Source: Anaerolineales bacterium UBA5195 | GTDB taxonomy: Bacteria; Chloroflexota; Anaerolineae; Anaerolineales; Villigracilaceae | Reading direction: 5' to 3' | Length of the DNA: 33,793 nucleotides | NCBI GenBank assembly: GCA_002412925.1 | Contig: DHVZ01000104.1 | Coordinates: 1 to 33,793 of the forward strand | Shown here: positions 24,953 to 32,923 of the stretch, piece after piece | How the letters are laid out: each line of letters opens with the position of its first letter | Numbering within the stretch: the stretch's first letter is position 1 | Position numbers and translations under genes: made by a program | Notes under the pieces: generated by a model | Told to the model about the DNA's origin: nothing | Databases searched by the model: none | What the model saw: only the letters and a program-made list of their open reading frames with translations

Positions 24953-26131
24953 TTGAGTATTAAAAGAACAACAGTTAGTCTTTCCCTGCTGATCTTCGTC
25001 CTGGCGGGTTGTTCCCTGCCCGGGGCGGTGTCACCCACCCCGACGACTGACATGAACGCTGTCATTACTGCTGCTGCCGCAACAGCCTTTGCAAAAATGA
25101 CCGAGTCTGCGGCGCTTTCCTCGCCGACTCCTTCGGCGACAATGACGGAAACGCCCGTGCCAACCGCTACAGAAATGGTTTATCCCACCAGCATCCCGAC
25201 GCTAGTTCCAATGCCGGGTATTGTCAGGGCAAATGCCAATGTTCGCGGTGTACCCGCGAAGAGCAAAGCGCATGACCTGGGCGGTGTTTTACTGGGTCAG
25301 AATGTTAAAATAATTGGCCGTAACGATGCCGCCACCTGGTTGTATATCGTGTATGCTGATTCTCCAACCGGCGCGGGTTGGGTAACAGCGAAGGCCATCA
25401 CCCTGGATGGCGAGATGGGCTTGTTGCCCATCGTGATTTATCCATTTGGGGAAGACGGTGAAAGCATCATGCTCCCGCCGCTGCTTTATACGGTTCAGGG
25501 CATCCCGCTCCCGCCCAGTACTCCACCTGCTGGTTGGGATAAGTGGGGGACCATCAAGCAGAAGGTGAACGTACGCGTGGGTCCGAGTGTAGGCTTTATC
25601 TCGATCGGCACTCTCGATACAGGTCAAATTGTGACCTTTCGTGGTCGAATTGCAGAAAATGAATGGGCGATGATCGATTATCCGTCTGGCCCTGATGGAC
25701 ATGGCTGGGTCTTAAGGGAATTTCTGGATGCGCATGATGGCTTTGGCGGTTTACCTTACTATAACGTTTTGGGTACGCCTGTAGTTTCGGCTCCTGTTGT
25801 CCCGAAGGCCACCGATGCCCCAAATACTTCGCCGGTTCCCCCGGAAACTCTCACGCCGATTCCTCCCATTTCGGCTGGCGCCGAGGCCGAAGTGACCGCG
25901 CAGATCAATGTCCGTTCTGGCCCAGCCCAGGCTTATAATTCCTTCGGATTGCTCAATCCAAAAGACAAGGTCATTGTGACCGGTCTGACACTCAATCAGT
26001 ATTGGTACCAAATCCAATTTGCATCCAGCCCCACTGGCTATGGATGGGTGGCTTCGCAATATATCAACGTGGTGGGAGAGATGCGTTCTCTGCCCTATTT
26101 TAATAACGAAGGCACACCGATCCCCAAATAA
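24953..26131 (+). CDS. SH3-repeat lipoprotein 2 (three SH3 domains)
   Basis: About 392 residues with a lipobox LAGC, then the acidic-Ala segment 'DMNAVITAAAATAFAKMTE' also seen in paralogue 3. Three SH3b domains follow: 'VRANANVRGVPAKSKAHDLG' (about 85-150), 'IKQKVNVRVGPSVGFISIG' (about 200-260) and 'VTAQINVRSGPAQAYNSFG' (about 315-380), each ending in GW(V/I) and a tail such as GGLPYYNVLGTPV or RSLPYFNNEGTPI. The start is set at TTG 24953 because GGAG lies seven bases upstream and the signal peptide starts there (MSIKRTTVSLSLLIFVLAGC); an in-frame ATG at 24932 is the alternative but has no ribosome site. Probably cell-wall-associated. Confidence 0.82.
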   Translation: MSIKRTTVSLSLLIFVLAGCSLPGAVSPTPTTDMNAVITAAAATAFAKMTESAALSSPTPSATMTETPVPTATEMVYPTSIPTLVPMPGIVRANANVRGVPAKSKAHDLGGVLLGQNVKIIGRNDAATWLYIVYADSPTGAGWVTAKAITLDGEMGLLPIVIYPFGEDGESIMLPPLLYTVQGIPLPPSTPPAGWDKWGTIKQKVNVRVGPSVGFISIGTLDTGQIVTFRGRIAENEWAMIDYPSGPDGHGWVLREFLDAHDGFGGLPYYNVLGTPVVSAPVVPKATDAPNTSPVPPETLTPIPPISAGAEAEVTAQINVRSGPAQAYNSFGLLNPKDKVIVTGLTLNQYWYQIQFASSPTGYGWVASQYINVVGEMRSLPYFNNEGTPIPK

Positions 26132-26157
26132 CCATCAGTTCACGAGGTAAATTGACG

Positions 26158-27327
26158 ATGAAACGAAAATTTGTTTTATTTACGCTGGCAATCGTGTTGT
26201 TTCTATCCGGATGCAACCTTCCTGAAACAGCCACGCCTACTGCGGCAATGGATGAAAACGCCGTTATCACTGCCGCGGCCGCGACCGCATTCACGAAGCT
26301 GACCGAGATCGCCGGGCTGACTACGGCCACTCCCTCGCCCACGTATACGTCCACGCCTGAACCCCCCACAGTCACTCCCACCCCAACGGTGGAAGTGATT
26401 CTGGTGCCAATGGATGCGATTTGCATCGACAATTCTCGCGTGCGTTCCTGGCCTGGCTCGGGCGGAGAGTTTTTAGGCGGCATCTTTTATGGCCGCGGGG
26501 TTAAAGTGTTGGCGCGCAATGATAATGGTAACTGGTTGCTAATTGAGTTCCCCGAAGCTCCCACTGGCAGGGGCTGGATTCTTCAAGGCGGCGTGGAGTT
26601 AAAGGGCGAAGTGGCTCAATTACCGATTGCCCTTGAAAGGCCGGATAGCCAGCTGGTTTTTGTGCCGCCAGTTACCTGGACCGTTGTTGGCACGCCACTG
26701 CCGTTGCCCACTTTTGTTGTGGTTGATTCCAGCCGCCCTGCAACTGTGACCCAAATGGCCATCGTCCGTGTTTGCCCGACAAAGAGCTGCCAGGCCATCG
26801 GCTATTTACAGGTTGGTGACAAGATCAATATGACCGGCCGATTTGGAGAGAATAAGTGGGCTCAATTTGAGTATCCGTCCGGCCCTGGCGGCAGGGGTTG
26901 GGTTTCTCGCGATAATATCCAGCCAAGTGAAGCCGCGTTTGGTGGTCTACCCTATTTTGACCTGCTCGGTAACTTGGTCACGCCTGAACCTCCCACATCT
27001 ACACCTGACCCGAACATATCCCCCACCCCTACCAGGACTGCCACTGCCGTTCCGGCTGGGCCGTTGGTTGAGATTGTTGATGTGACCACGGTTTATAGCT
27101 TGATGTCCTCCCTTTCCCCGGTGGCTGGCACGCTCAACCCGAAGGATAGGGTTCGCATCACTGCTCTATCTATTAACCGGCTCTGGTATGAAATCGAGTA
27201 TCCCTTTGATACTGACGGGCGCGCTTATATTTCAGCTTCAGAAAAATATGTTCGCCTTTTGCCGGGCCAGGATTATCGCTATATGCGCTATACAGATGCC
27301 CTGGGCACCCCCCTCGCCCCTCCTTAA
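26158..27327 (+). CDS. SH3-repeat lipoprotein 3 (three SH3 domains, third degenerate)
   Basis: This 389-residue lipoprotein has a signal MKRKFVLFTLAIVLFLSGC (lipobox LSGC) followed by 'DENAVITAAAATAFTKLTE' and a Pro/Thr linker. The first two SH3b domains ('SRVRSWPGSGGEFLG...GWILQGG' and 'QMAIVRVCPTKSCQAIG...GWVSRDN') are recognisable; the third (about 305-380, VTTVYSLMSSLSPVAG...YISASEKY) has lost the NVR start and the GWV end. Tails GGLPYFDLLGNLV and MRYTDALGTPL recur. GAGG lies ten bases before ATG 26158, which is preferred over TTG 26152. It is the last gene of the cluster. No terminator hairpin was found after it. Confidence 0.82.
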   Translation: MKRKFVLFTLAIVLFLSGCNLPETATPTAAMDENAVITAAAATAFTKLTEIAGLTTATPSPTYTSTPEPPTVTPTPTVEVILVPMDAICIDNSRVRSWPGSGGEFLGGIFYGRGVKVLARNDNGNWLLIEFPEAPTGRGWILQGGVELKGEVAQLPIALERPDSQLVFVPPVTWTVVGTPLPLPTFVVVDSSRPATVTQMAIVRVCPTKSCQAIGYLQVGDKINMTGRFGENKWAQFEYPSGPGGRGWVSRDNIQPSEAAFGGLPYFDLLGNLVTPEPPTSTPDPNISPTPTRTATAVPAGPLVEIVDVTTVYSLMSSLSPVAGTLNPKDRVRITALSINRLWYEIEYPFDTDGRAYISASEKYVRLLPGQDYRYMRYTDALGTPLAPP

Positions 27328-27360
27328 GAAATGTTTTTTAGGGATCTCCCAAATTGCGGC

Positions 27361-27393
27361 ATCCTTGAAGAAGAATCCTTGAGATATCCTTAA
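27361..27393. repeat. Three ATCCTT(G/A)A direct repeats upstream of rex
   Basis: ATCCTTGA at 27361 and 27375 and ATCCTTAA at 27386, spaced 14 and 11 bases, lie between the SH3 gene end and the rex promoter. Meaning is unclear; they may be binding sites or chance. Confidence 0.35.
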
Positions 27394-27429
27394 TTTTTGC
27401 GAGGGCTGTCAATGAGACAATTAAACAGC

Positions 27430-27447
27430 TTGTGCCGAATTGCACAA
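27430..27447 (+). promoter_or_regulatory. Rex operator in the rex promoter
   Basis: TTGTGCCGAATTGCACAA is an 18-bp inverted repeat with TTGTG and CACAA ends and an eight-base centre, matching the Rex-operator layout (TTGTGAAWWWWTTCACAA). Its right half overlaps a possible -35 TTGCAC (27441-27446) with TAGAGT 17 bases on. Repression of rex by Rex, relieved by NADH, is the expected outcome. The rex ATG is 48 bases downstream. Confidence 0.9.
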
Positions 27448-27495
27448 AAACAAACTTTATGGTAGAGTTGAGATAGGTTTTTTTGGAGGTGTCAG

Positions 27496-28122
27496 ATGAA
27501 CAGAGTGAAGGTCCCTGATATTGTAGTCAGCCGTCTGCCTGTCTACCTGCGTGCGCTCCAGTATATGGCTGCAAATGGAAGCATAACCACCTCTTCGCAG
27601 GAACTGGGTGATAAAGTGGGTATTTCTGCCCCACAGATTCGCAAAGACCTTTCGCAGTTCGGCGAATTTGGCAAACCCGGCACGGGCTATCACATCCCAT
27701 TTTTGATCGAGCACCTGCTCCAAATTTTAAAGGTTGAACACGTTTGGGATGTGGTGCTGGTGGGCATGGGTGAGTTGGGACATGCCATTTTGCGTTACCA
27801 GGGCTTTGGAAATCGAGGCTTTCGGATTGTGGCTTGTTTTGATAATGACCCGGCGAAAATTGGCGAACTGATAGCCGATTTCAAAGTGGATGATGCAGAA
27901 AAGATTGTTGAGAAAGTCAGGGCCAGGGGGACTAAAATGGCGATGCTGTGTGTGCCGGCCTCTGCGGCGCAGCAAGTGACCGATAAACTCGTGGAAGCCG
28001 GGGTCAAGGGCGTCCTCAATTATGCGCCAGTGAGTCTGACTGTTCCACCTGATGTGCGCGTGCAGTACATTGACCCCGTGATCGGGCTGCAGCGGATGGC
28101 GTATTATTTGCAGGATAAGTAA
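27496..28122 (+). CDS. rex: Redox-sensing transcriptional repressor Rex
   Basis: This 208-residue homodimeric repressor senses the NADH/NAD+ ratio. An N-terminal winged helix (about 5-80) contains 'ITTSSQELGDKVGISAPQIRKDLSQFGEFG', the recognition region, and a Rossmann domain has GMGELG (90-95) and the adenine-binding acid near 'VACFDNDP'. The C-terminal domain-swap helix is 'YIDPVIGLQRMAYYLQ'. Length is typical. GGAGG precedes the ATG by six bases. It has its own promoter with a perfect Rex operator and a terminator after the stop, so it is autoregulated and monocistronic. Confidence 0.95.
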   Translation: MNRVKVPDIVVSRLPVYLRALQYMAANGSITTSSQELGDKVGISAPQIRKDLSQFGEFGKPGTGYHIPFLIEHLLQILKVEHVWDVVLVGMGELGHAILRYQGFGNRGFRIVACFDNDPAKIGELIADFKVDDAEKIVEKVRARGTKMAMLCVPASAAQQVTDKLVEAGVKGVLNYAPVSLTVPPDVRVQYIDPVIGLQRMAYYLQDK

Positions 28123-28137
28123 ACGGCATGGCGAAAC

Positions 28138-28178
28138 AAAAAAGTGATTGCCTCAACTGGCAATCACTTTTTTGTTTT
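28138..28178 (+). terminator. Bidirectional intrinsic terminator after rex
   Basis: A stem of GTGATTGCC / GGCAATCAC is extended by A6 and T6 runs on either side (28138-28173), with a six-base loop, followed by GTTTTT. The A/T flanks let it work for rex and for the convergent DUF6585-like gene. Confidence 0.93.
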
Positions 28179-28993
28179 TAACCGGTTTTTACTTTGACGA
28201 TTTGGTTTACAACGGCAAAGAGCGCGTCCAGGTTGGGGATGGCTGAGACTGGAGTGCTCACGCCGCTAAACCAGCCGCCAGCCCTTTTTTTTATGCTCAT
28301 AAGTCCTTTTTGGATGCTTACCTGTTCGATTTCATCCCACAGGTAAGTCTTTTTTCTTACAGATATGCTGTCTTTATTAATCGCAATCGGGCCGAGCAGC
28401 ACTGTTTGTCCGCCGCGCAGTTTTTGCATAAGCCTGTCGTACTGGTAGGGCGCCACTTTTTGGCCGATGAGCCGCCCCAGAATTTCGATTTGCTTGAATT
28501 TGTTATCGAGTTTGAGCCTCAAACCATCCCTATTTTGCAGGGTATAGCGGTAAGTGGTGCCGGTGTAAATACCGTTGTAGTAATGTTTTGTGATCGCAGC
28601 GTAGAACCATTCCACCTCCTGCCAGCCCCAGGTTTGGAGGCCTTTGGCGTCGCTATAAGCCAATCCCTTTTCATAGACAACCACGGATTTGTTCCAGTTC
28701 AGGAAAGCATTGACGGCGGTCAGAACGCCAAAGAGCAGCAACAATCCCGCAATGATGAATGAGGGAATGATTGTCTTGCTAAGCATGACTGGCCCATGTT
28801 TGGCGATCTGCACAAACGCATCGTAAACTCCATAAATGGCGGCCAAGCCTGCCCCGCCAATCAGGATGACCCCCAAAATAGCGCTTACCCAGCGATTGGC
28901 GGCGCCAATCCGATAGACTCCCAACTGGGACCCTAATCCATAAACACTCGCGAATTGTGTGGGGGAGTGTGCGCGGGAGCTCTGGAAGTGCAT
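28178..28993 (-). CDS. DUF6585-like two-helix membrane protein
   Basis: This 271-residue protein has two transmembrane helices (about 35-55 VSAILGVILIGGAGLAAIYGVY and 69-92 IIPSFIIAGLLLLFGVLTAV) followed by a cytoplasmic PH-like region: 'KSVVVYEKGLAYSDAKGLQTWGWQEVEWFYAAIT', 'RYTLQNRDGLRLKLDNKFKQIEILGRLIGQ', 'VLLGPIAINKDSISVRKKTYLWDEIEQVSIQKGLMSIKK'. The pattern of a two-helix anchor with a PH-like domain resembles DUF6585 proteins common in Chloroflexota; the role is unknown. ATG 28993 (MHFQSS) is favoured because GGAG lies six bases upstream of it; longer starts at 29005 or 29047 lack a site. Confidence 0.7.
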   Translation of the reverse strand: MHFQSSRAHSPTQFASVYGLGSQLGVYRIGAANRWVSAILGVILIGGAGLAAIYGVYDAFVQIAKHGPVMLSKTIIPSFIIAGLLLLFGVLTAVNAFLNWNKSVVVYEKGLAYSDAKGLQTWGWQEVEWFYAAITKHYYNGIYTGTTYRYTLQNRDGLRLKLDNKFKQIEILGRLIGQKVAPYQYDRLMQKLRGGQTVLLGPIAINKDSISVRKKTYLWDEIEQVSIQKGLMSIKKRAGGWFSGVSTPVSAIPNLDALFAVVNQIVKVKTG

Positions 28994-29067
28994 CTGGTTC
29001 TCCATTAAAATCAAAAAGTTTGCCCGGCACCCTTGGCAAAAACGCAAGGATCAGACAAACCAGATGA

Positions 29068-30075
29068 CTAAACTACCGGCAGGTTTCGCCGCAAGATTGC
29101 GTACATCCCCAATCCGCGGGCGGAGCCTTCGGCGACACAAGTGAGCGGGTTATCCACCAGGTAAGCCGGGATGCCGAGAGCCTTGGTGAGCAGTTTGTCG
29201 ACTCCACGTAAAAGCGCGCCGCCGCCTGTCAGGGCCATCCCCCGGTCGATGATATCGGAGACAAGTTCCGGCGGGGTTTTTTCGAGAACCCGGCGGCAGG
29301 TTTCGATGATTTGTTTGAGCGGTTCCTGCAGGGCTTCGACGATTTCACCGGTTGTCATCGTAACTGGCCGCGGCAGGCCGGTTACCTGATCCTGTCCTTG
29401 CACTTCCATGCCTTGCTCGGTTTCTTGTGTCACCGCAGCGCCAATCTTAATCTTGAGCTGTTCTGCGGTGATCGGCGAGATAATTACGCCATATTTTCGG
29501 CGGACGTAAGTGACGATGGCTTCGTCCATTTGCAGGCCGCCTGCCCGGATTGTCTCAGCCGAGACGATGCCGTACATCGCCAGGACCGCGGCCTGTGTTG
29601 CCCCGCCGCCCAGGCAAAGGATCATATTGCCTGAGGGGGAATTGATCGGCAAGTCAACCCCGAGGGCCGCAGCCAATGGCTGCTGGATGAGATAAGCGTC
29701 CCTTGCGCCAGCCTGTAAAACGGCTTCGTGAACGGCGCGGCTTTCCACGCTGGTCACGCCGTAGGGTACAGATATCATCACATTGGGCTTGAAGATCCGA
29801 ATCGGCCCACTCACACGGCGGATTAAAATGTGGAGCAGGTTTTCGGTAATTTCATAATCAGCGATGACGCCGTTTTGGAGCGGGCGGGCCACCTCGATGG
29901 AATCGGGGACGCGCCCTTCCATGTCTCGCGCCTGACGCCCGACCTCGACAATTTTCTGGTCAGCAACGTCAATCGCCACCACCGTGGGTTCTTCCACGAT
30001 GATTTGTGAGCCTTCAGCAATGCGTGTGTAAATTGTACCCAGGTCGATGCCCAGGTCTTTGGAAAATCCAGCCAT
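29068..30075 (-). CDS. mreB: MreB/Mbl-family actin-like protein with altered ATPase-site residues
   Basis: This 335-residue actin-fold protein has the usual MreB length and order: phosphate-1 DLGIDLGT (7-14), IVEEPTVVAID (26-36), 'RPLQNGVIADYEITENLL', 'SVPYGVTSVESRAVHEAVLQAGA' and 'ALTGGGALLRGVDKLL', ending 'DNPLTCVAEGSARGLG'. Two catalytic-region motifs differ: the usual IEEP is IQQP (130-133), and the phosphate-2 DIGGGTTE is CLGGGATQ (154-161). These correspond to the Glu and Thr/Asp residues that act in hydrolysis, so the protein may bind nucleotide but hydrolyse it slowly or not at all. It starts eight bases after atpC and may be co-transcribed with the ATP synthase genes. Role: cell-shape or envelope synthesis, possibly as a partner of another MreB elsewhere. 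Confidence 0.88.
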   Translation of the reverse strand: MAGFSKDLGIDLGTIYTRIAEGSQIIVEEPTVVAIDVADQKIVEVGRQARDMEGRVPDSIEVARPLQNGVIADYEITENLLHILIRRVSGPIRIFKPNVMISVPYGVTSVESRAVHEAVLQAGARDAYLIQQPLAAALGVDLPINSPSGNMILCLGGGATQAAVLAMYGIVSAETIRAGGLQMDEAIVTYVRRKYGVIISPITAEQLKIKIGAAVTQETEQGMEVQGQDQVTGLPRPVTMTTGEIVEALQEPLKQIIETCRRVLEKTPPELVSDIIDRGMALTGGGALLRGVDKLLTKALGIPAYLVDNPLTCVAEGSARGLGMYAILRRNLPVV

Positions 30076-30083
30076 TGGGCGGT

Positions 30084-30521
30084 TTACTCTTCCGTGTAGG
30101 GTGAGCGCTTGCTTGAGCGGTAGCGCTTGACAGCTTCGAGACGCAGGTTAGAGCGCCGTAGCGCAGATTCGAGGGCCAGGTATGCATCCACATCCTCGGG
30201 TTGGACGTTGGCGAGGGCATCTTCTGCCCGTTTCCGCGCAGTTTCAGCGCGCGCGGTGTCAATTTCCTGCACGTTTTCAGCGGCATCTGCCAGGATGGTA
30301 ACAACTTTTGGCTGGATTTCTGCGACACCACCTGCTACAGTGAAAACCAGCTCTTCACTTTTTGTGCGTACCTTGATCAGCCCAAACTTGAGCGTGGTCA
30401 GAACCGGCGCATGGAGTGGCAGAACGCCCATTTCGCCTTCCATACCTGGCAAGACGACGATGTCCACATCACCTTCGAAGACCATGCGGTCTTGGGAAAC
30501 AATTTCACATCGGATCGGCAT
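30084..30521 (-). CDS. atpC: ATP synthase epsilon subunit
   Basis: This 145-residue F1 subunit has an N-terminal beta-sandwich ('MPIRCEIVSQDRMVFEGDVDIVVLPGMEGEMGVLPLHAPVLTTLKFG', about 1-47 and on to 85) and a C-terminal two-helix hairpin (about 90-140) rich in Ala, Arg and Glu, which can act as a brake on hydrolysis. ATG 30521 is the only start giving the family's MPI/xxxEIVSQD beginning; AAGGG lies eight bases upstream. It follows atpD by 46 bases and precedes the MreB homologue by eight. Confidence 0.93.
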   Translation of the reverse strand: MPIRCEIVSQDRMVFEGDVDIVVLPGMEGEMGVLPLHAPVLTTLKFGLIKVRTKSEELVFTVAGGVAEIQPKVVTILADAAENVQEIDTARAETARKRAEDALANVQPEDVDAYLALESALRRSNLRLEAVKRYRSSKRSPYTEE

Positions 30522-30567
30522 GTTCAATACCCTTATTATTTCCTCGGTGGTCAGTAGGTGGCGAGAC

Positions 30568-31971
30568 CTAGTCGCCCTGGGCCAGTTTTTCGGCTTTGGC
30601 TCGAACGTCGTCAATTGTGCCAACCATCATGAAGGCCTGCTCGGGTAGGTCGTCACATTTACCATCGAGAATTTCGCGGAAGGATCGGATGGTTTCCTTG
30701 AGCGGCACATACTCGCCCTTGATACCGGTGAACTGTTCGGCGGTGACGAAGGGCTGGCTGAAGAAGCGCTCGATCTTACGGGCGCGGGCGACCAGCAGTT
30801 TATCATCTTCGGAGAGTTCATCCACACCCAGAATGGCGATGATATCCTGTAAATCCTTGTAGCGCTGTAAAACGCGTTGGACTTCACGGGCGGTGGTGTA
30901 ATGTTCGGGGCCGACAATGTTCGGGTCGAGGATACGGCTGGTCGAAGTGAGGGGATCAACCGCCGGGTAGATGCCTTTTTCAGAGATGGCGCGCTCAAGG
31001 GCGATGGTCGCGTCGAGGTGGGTAAAAGTCGCCACCGGGGCCGGGTCAGAGTAGTCATCTGCCGGGACGTAGACTGCCTGCATCGAAGTGATCGAGCCGG
31101 TGCGGGTGGAGGTGATTCGTTCCTGAAGCTCGCCCATTTCGGTCGCCAGCGTGGGCTGGTAGCCGACTGCGGAGGGCATACGTCCCAGCAGCGCCGAGAC
31201 TTCCGAACCAGACATGGTGAAGCGGAAGATGTTATCGATGAAGAGCAGCACATCCTTGCCCTGGTCGCGGAAGTATTCTGCCATGGCCAGCGCCGAAAGC
31301 GCCACGCGCAAACGCACGCCCGCAGGCTCGTTCATCTGGCCGAAGACCATCACGGTGTCTTTCATTACACCAGATTCGATCATTTCGCGGAAGAGGGAGG
31401 TGCCTTCGCGGGTACGTTCACCCACCCCGGCAAAAACCGAGTTGCCTTTGTGAACGCGGGCGATGGAAGAAATCAACTCGGTAATGACGACGGTTTTGCC
31501 CACGCCAGCCCCGCCAAAAATCCCGGTCTTGCCGCCCTTGGTAAAGGGCGCAATCAGGTCGATGACTTTGATGCCGGTTTCAAAAATCTGTACGCCAGTC
31601 GATTGCTCGGCGAAAGAAGGCGCCAGGCGGTGGATGGGATAAAAGGCGTCGGCTTTGACGTCGCCTTTTCGATCGATAGGTTTGCCCAACACGTTGAAGA
31701 TACGCCCGAGGGTGGAAAGACCGACCGGGACGAGGATCGGATTGCCGGTGGCACTCGCAGGGACACCGCGCTGAAGACCGTCGGTTGAATCCATTGCGAC
31801 GGTGCGCACCCAGTTATTGCCCAGGTGTTTCTGGACTTCCAGCACGAGCGGTTCTTTGCCTTCGCGCTCGACTTCGATTGCTTCATAGATTTCGGGCAGT
31901 TCGCCTTCGGGAAAAGCCACATCCACCACACCGCCTAAAATTTGTACCACACGGCCATTCTCATTAGCCAT
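30568..31971 (-). CDS. atpD: ATP synthase beta subunit
   Basis: This 467-residue catalytic F1 subunit has Walker A GGAGVGKT (153-160), the catalytic Glu in GERTREG (Glu185), Walker B LLFID (242-246), the SALLGRMPSAVGYQPTLATEMG segment (about 259-280) and the DELSEDD form of the DELSEED loop (384-390). ATG 31971 is chosen because TTGGAGG lies six to ten bases upstream and the family start follows (MANENGRVVQILGGVVDV). The start overlaps the end of atpG by eight bases. Confidence 0.97.
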   Translation of the reverse strand: MANENGRVVQILGGVVDVAFPEGELPEIYEAIEVEREGKEPLVLEVQKHLGNNWVRTVAMDSTDGLQRGVPASATGNPILVPVGLSTLGRIFNVLGKPIDRKGDVKADAFYPIHRLAPSFAEQSTGVQIFETGIKVIDLIAPFTKGGKTGIFGGAGVGKTVVITELISSIARVHKGNSVFAGVGERTREGTSLFREMIESGVMKDTVMVFGQMNEPAGVRLRVALSALAMAEYFRDQGKDVLLFIDNIFRFTMSGSEVSALLGRMPSAVGYQPTLATEMGELQERITSTRTGSITSMQAVYVPADDYSDPAPVATFTHLDATIALERAISEKGIYPAVDPLTSTSRILDPNIVGPEHYTTAREVQRVLQRYKDLQDIIAILGVDELSEDDKLLVARARKIERFFSQPFVTAEQFTGIKGEYVPLKETIRSFREILDGKCDDLPEQAFMMVGTIDDVRAKAEKLAQGD

Positions 31972-32881
31972 TTTCGCCTCCAATATTTGAAGTAGCCTTG
32001 GCCAGCGCCTCGGCGCCGCCCGCGATGTCGAGCATATCATTCGTAATCAATTGCTGACGGACCTTGTTGTATTGAAGTTGCAGTTCGTCGACGAGTTCAT
32101 GGGCGTTGTCGGTTGCGTTGCGCATGGCGACCATGCGGGCGGCATGTTCCGAGGCCTGTGACTCGAGGATGGATTGGTAAACTTGCAAGGCTGTGAAGCG
32201 TGGGATGATTTGATCCAGGATTTCGCGCTCTGCGGGTTCGTAAGTATACGCTCCTGAAGTGTGCTTGGTATGATCGAACGCTTCCACCCGACCTTCGCCG
32301 CTTTCCACTTCGAGGGGCAACAGCTTCTTGACGATTGGGTCCTGTCGGACCATATTGACAAAGTCTGTGTAGACCAGGTAAACCTCGTCGGCATTGCCGC
32401 TCAGATATTCATCCACGGCCAGGCGGCCAATCGCCGAGACATCTACAAAGGTGGGGGCAGCCGGCAGGTTGCTGAAATCGGCGATCACATTCAGGCGGCG
32501 GCGGATCAGCAGGTCGCGCCCTTTGCGTCCGACAGCGATATAATTTACCGGCGTGTGATAGCTGCTGAATTTGCGCAACACAAAACGGATCAGGTTCGTG
32601 TTATACGCGCCCGCCAGGCCGCGGTCGCCGCTGATTACCACCACCAACGTTTTATTGACCGTCTCGCGCGTGGTCAGGAGGGGGTGCAGGTTACTGCGTC
32701 CAGGTTGCCCAGCAACGTGCGTCAGCACCTGCCAGGCTTTGGTGGCGTAAGGCCGCGTACCCATCAGGGCCGCAATGGCCTTACGCACCTTGCTGGCGCT
32801 GACTGCCTGCAAGGCGCGGGTGACCTGTGAGATATTTTTGACGCTCCGAATTCGGAGCCGCATTTCGCGTGCAGAGGCCAT
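31964..32881 (-). CDS. atpG: ATP synthase gamma subunit
   Basis: This 305-residue F1 central-stalk protein has the N-terminal coiled helix 'REMRLRIRSVKNISQVTRALQAVSASKV' (about 5-32), 'VVVISGDRGLAGAYNTNLIR' (about 80-99) and the C-terminal helix 'EHAARMVAMRNATDNAHELVDELQLQYNKVRQQLITNDMLDI', all family signatures. Length is slightly longer than E. coli (287), mainly from a mid-region extension. Its end overlaps atpD. AGGAG lies 11 bases before the ATG. Confidence 0.96.
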   Translation of the reverse strand: MASAREMRLRIRSVKNISQVTRALQAVSASKVRKAIAALMGTRPYATKAWQVLTHVAGQPGRSNLHPLLTTRETVNKTLVVVISGDRGLAGAYNTNLIRFVLRKFSSYHTPVNYIAVGRKGRDLLIRRRLNVIADFSNLPAAPTFVDVSAIGRLAVDEYLSGNADEVYLVYTDFVNMVRQDPIVKKLLPLEVESGEGRVEAFDHTKHTSGAYTYEPAEREILDQIIPRFTALQVYQSILESQASEHAARMVAMRNATDNAHELVDELQLQYNKVRQQLITNDMLDIAGGAEALAKATSNIGGENG

Positions 32882-32923
32882 TAATCTAGTCTCCTAGTCG
32901 CTAGTCAGTTAGTCGACTGGTCA
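32882..32923. repeat. TAGTC-repeat spacer between atpA and atpG
   Basis: The 42-base gap contains four TAGTC copies and a TGGTC, with the atpG Shine-Dalgarno (AGGAG on the minus strand) between copies. No hairpin terminator is present, so transcription should read through. Confidence 0.5.
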
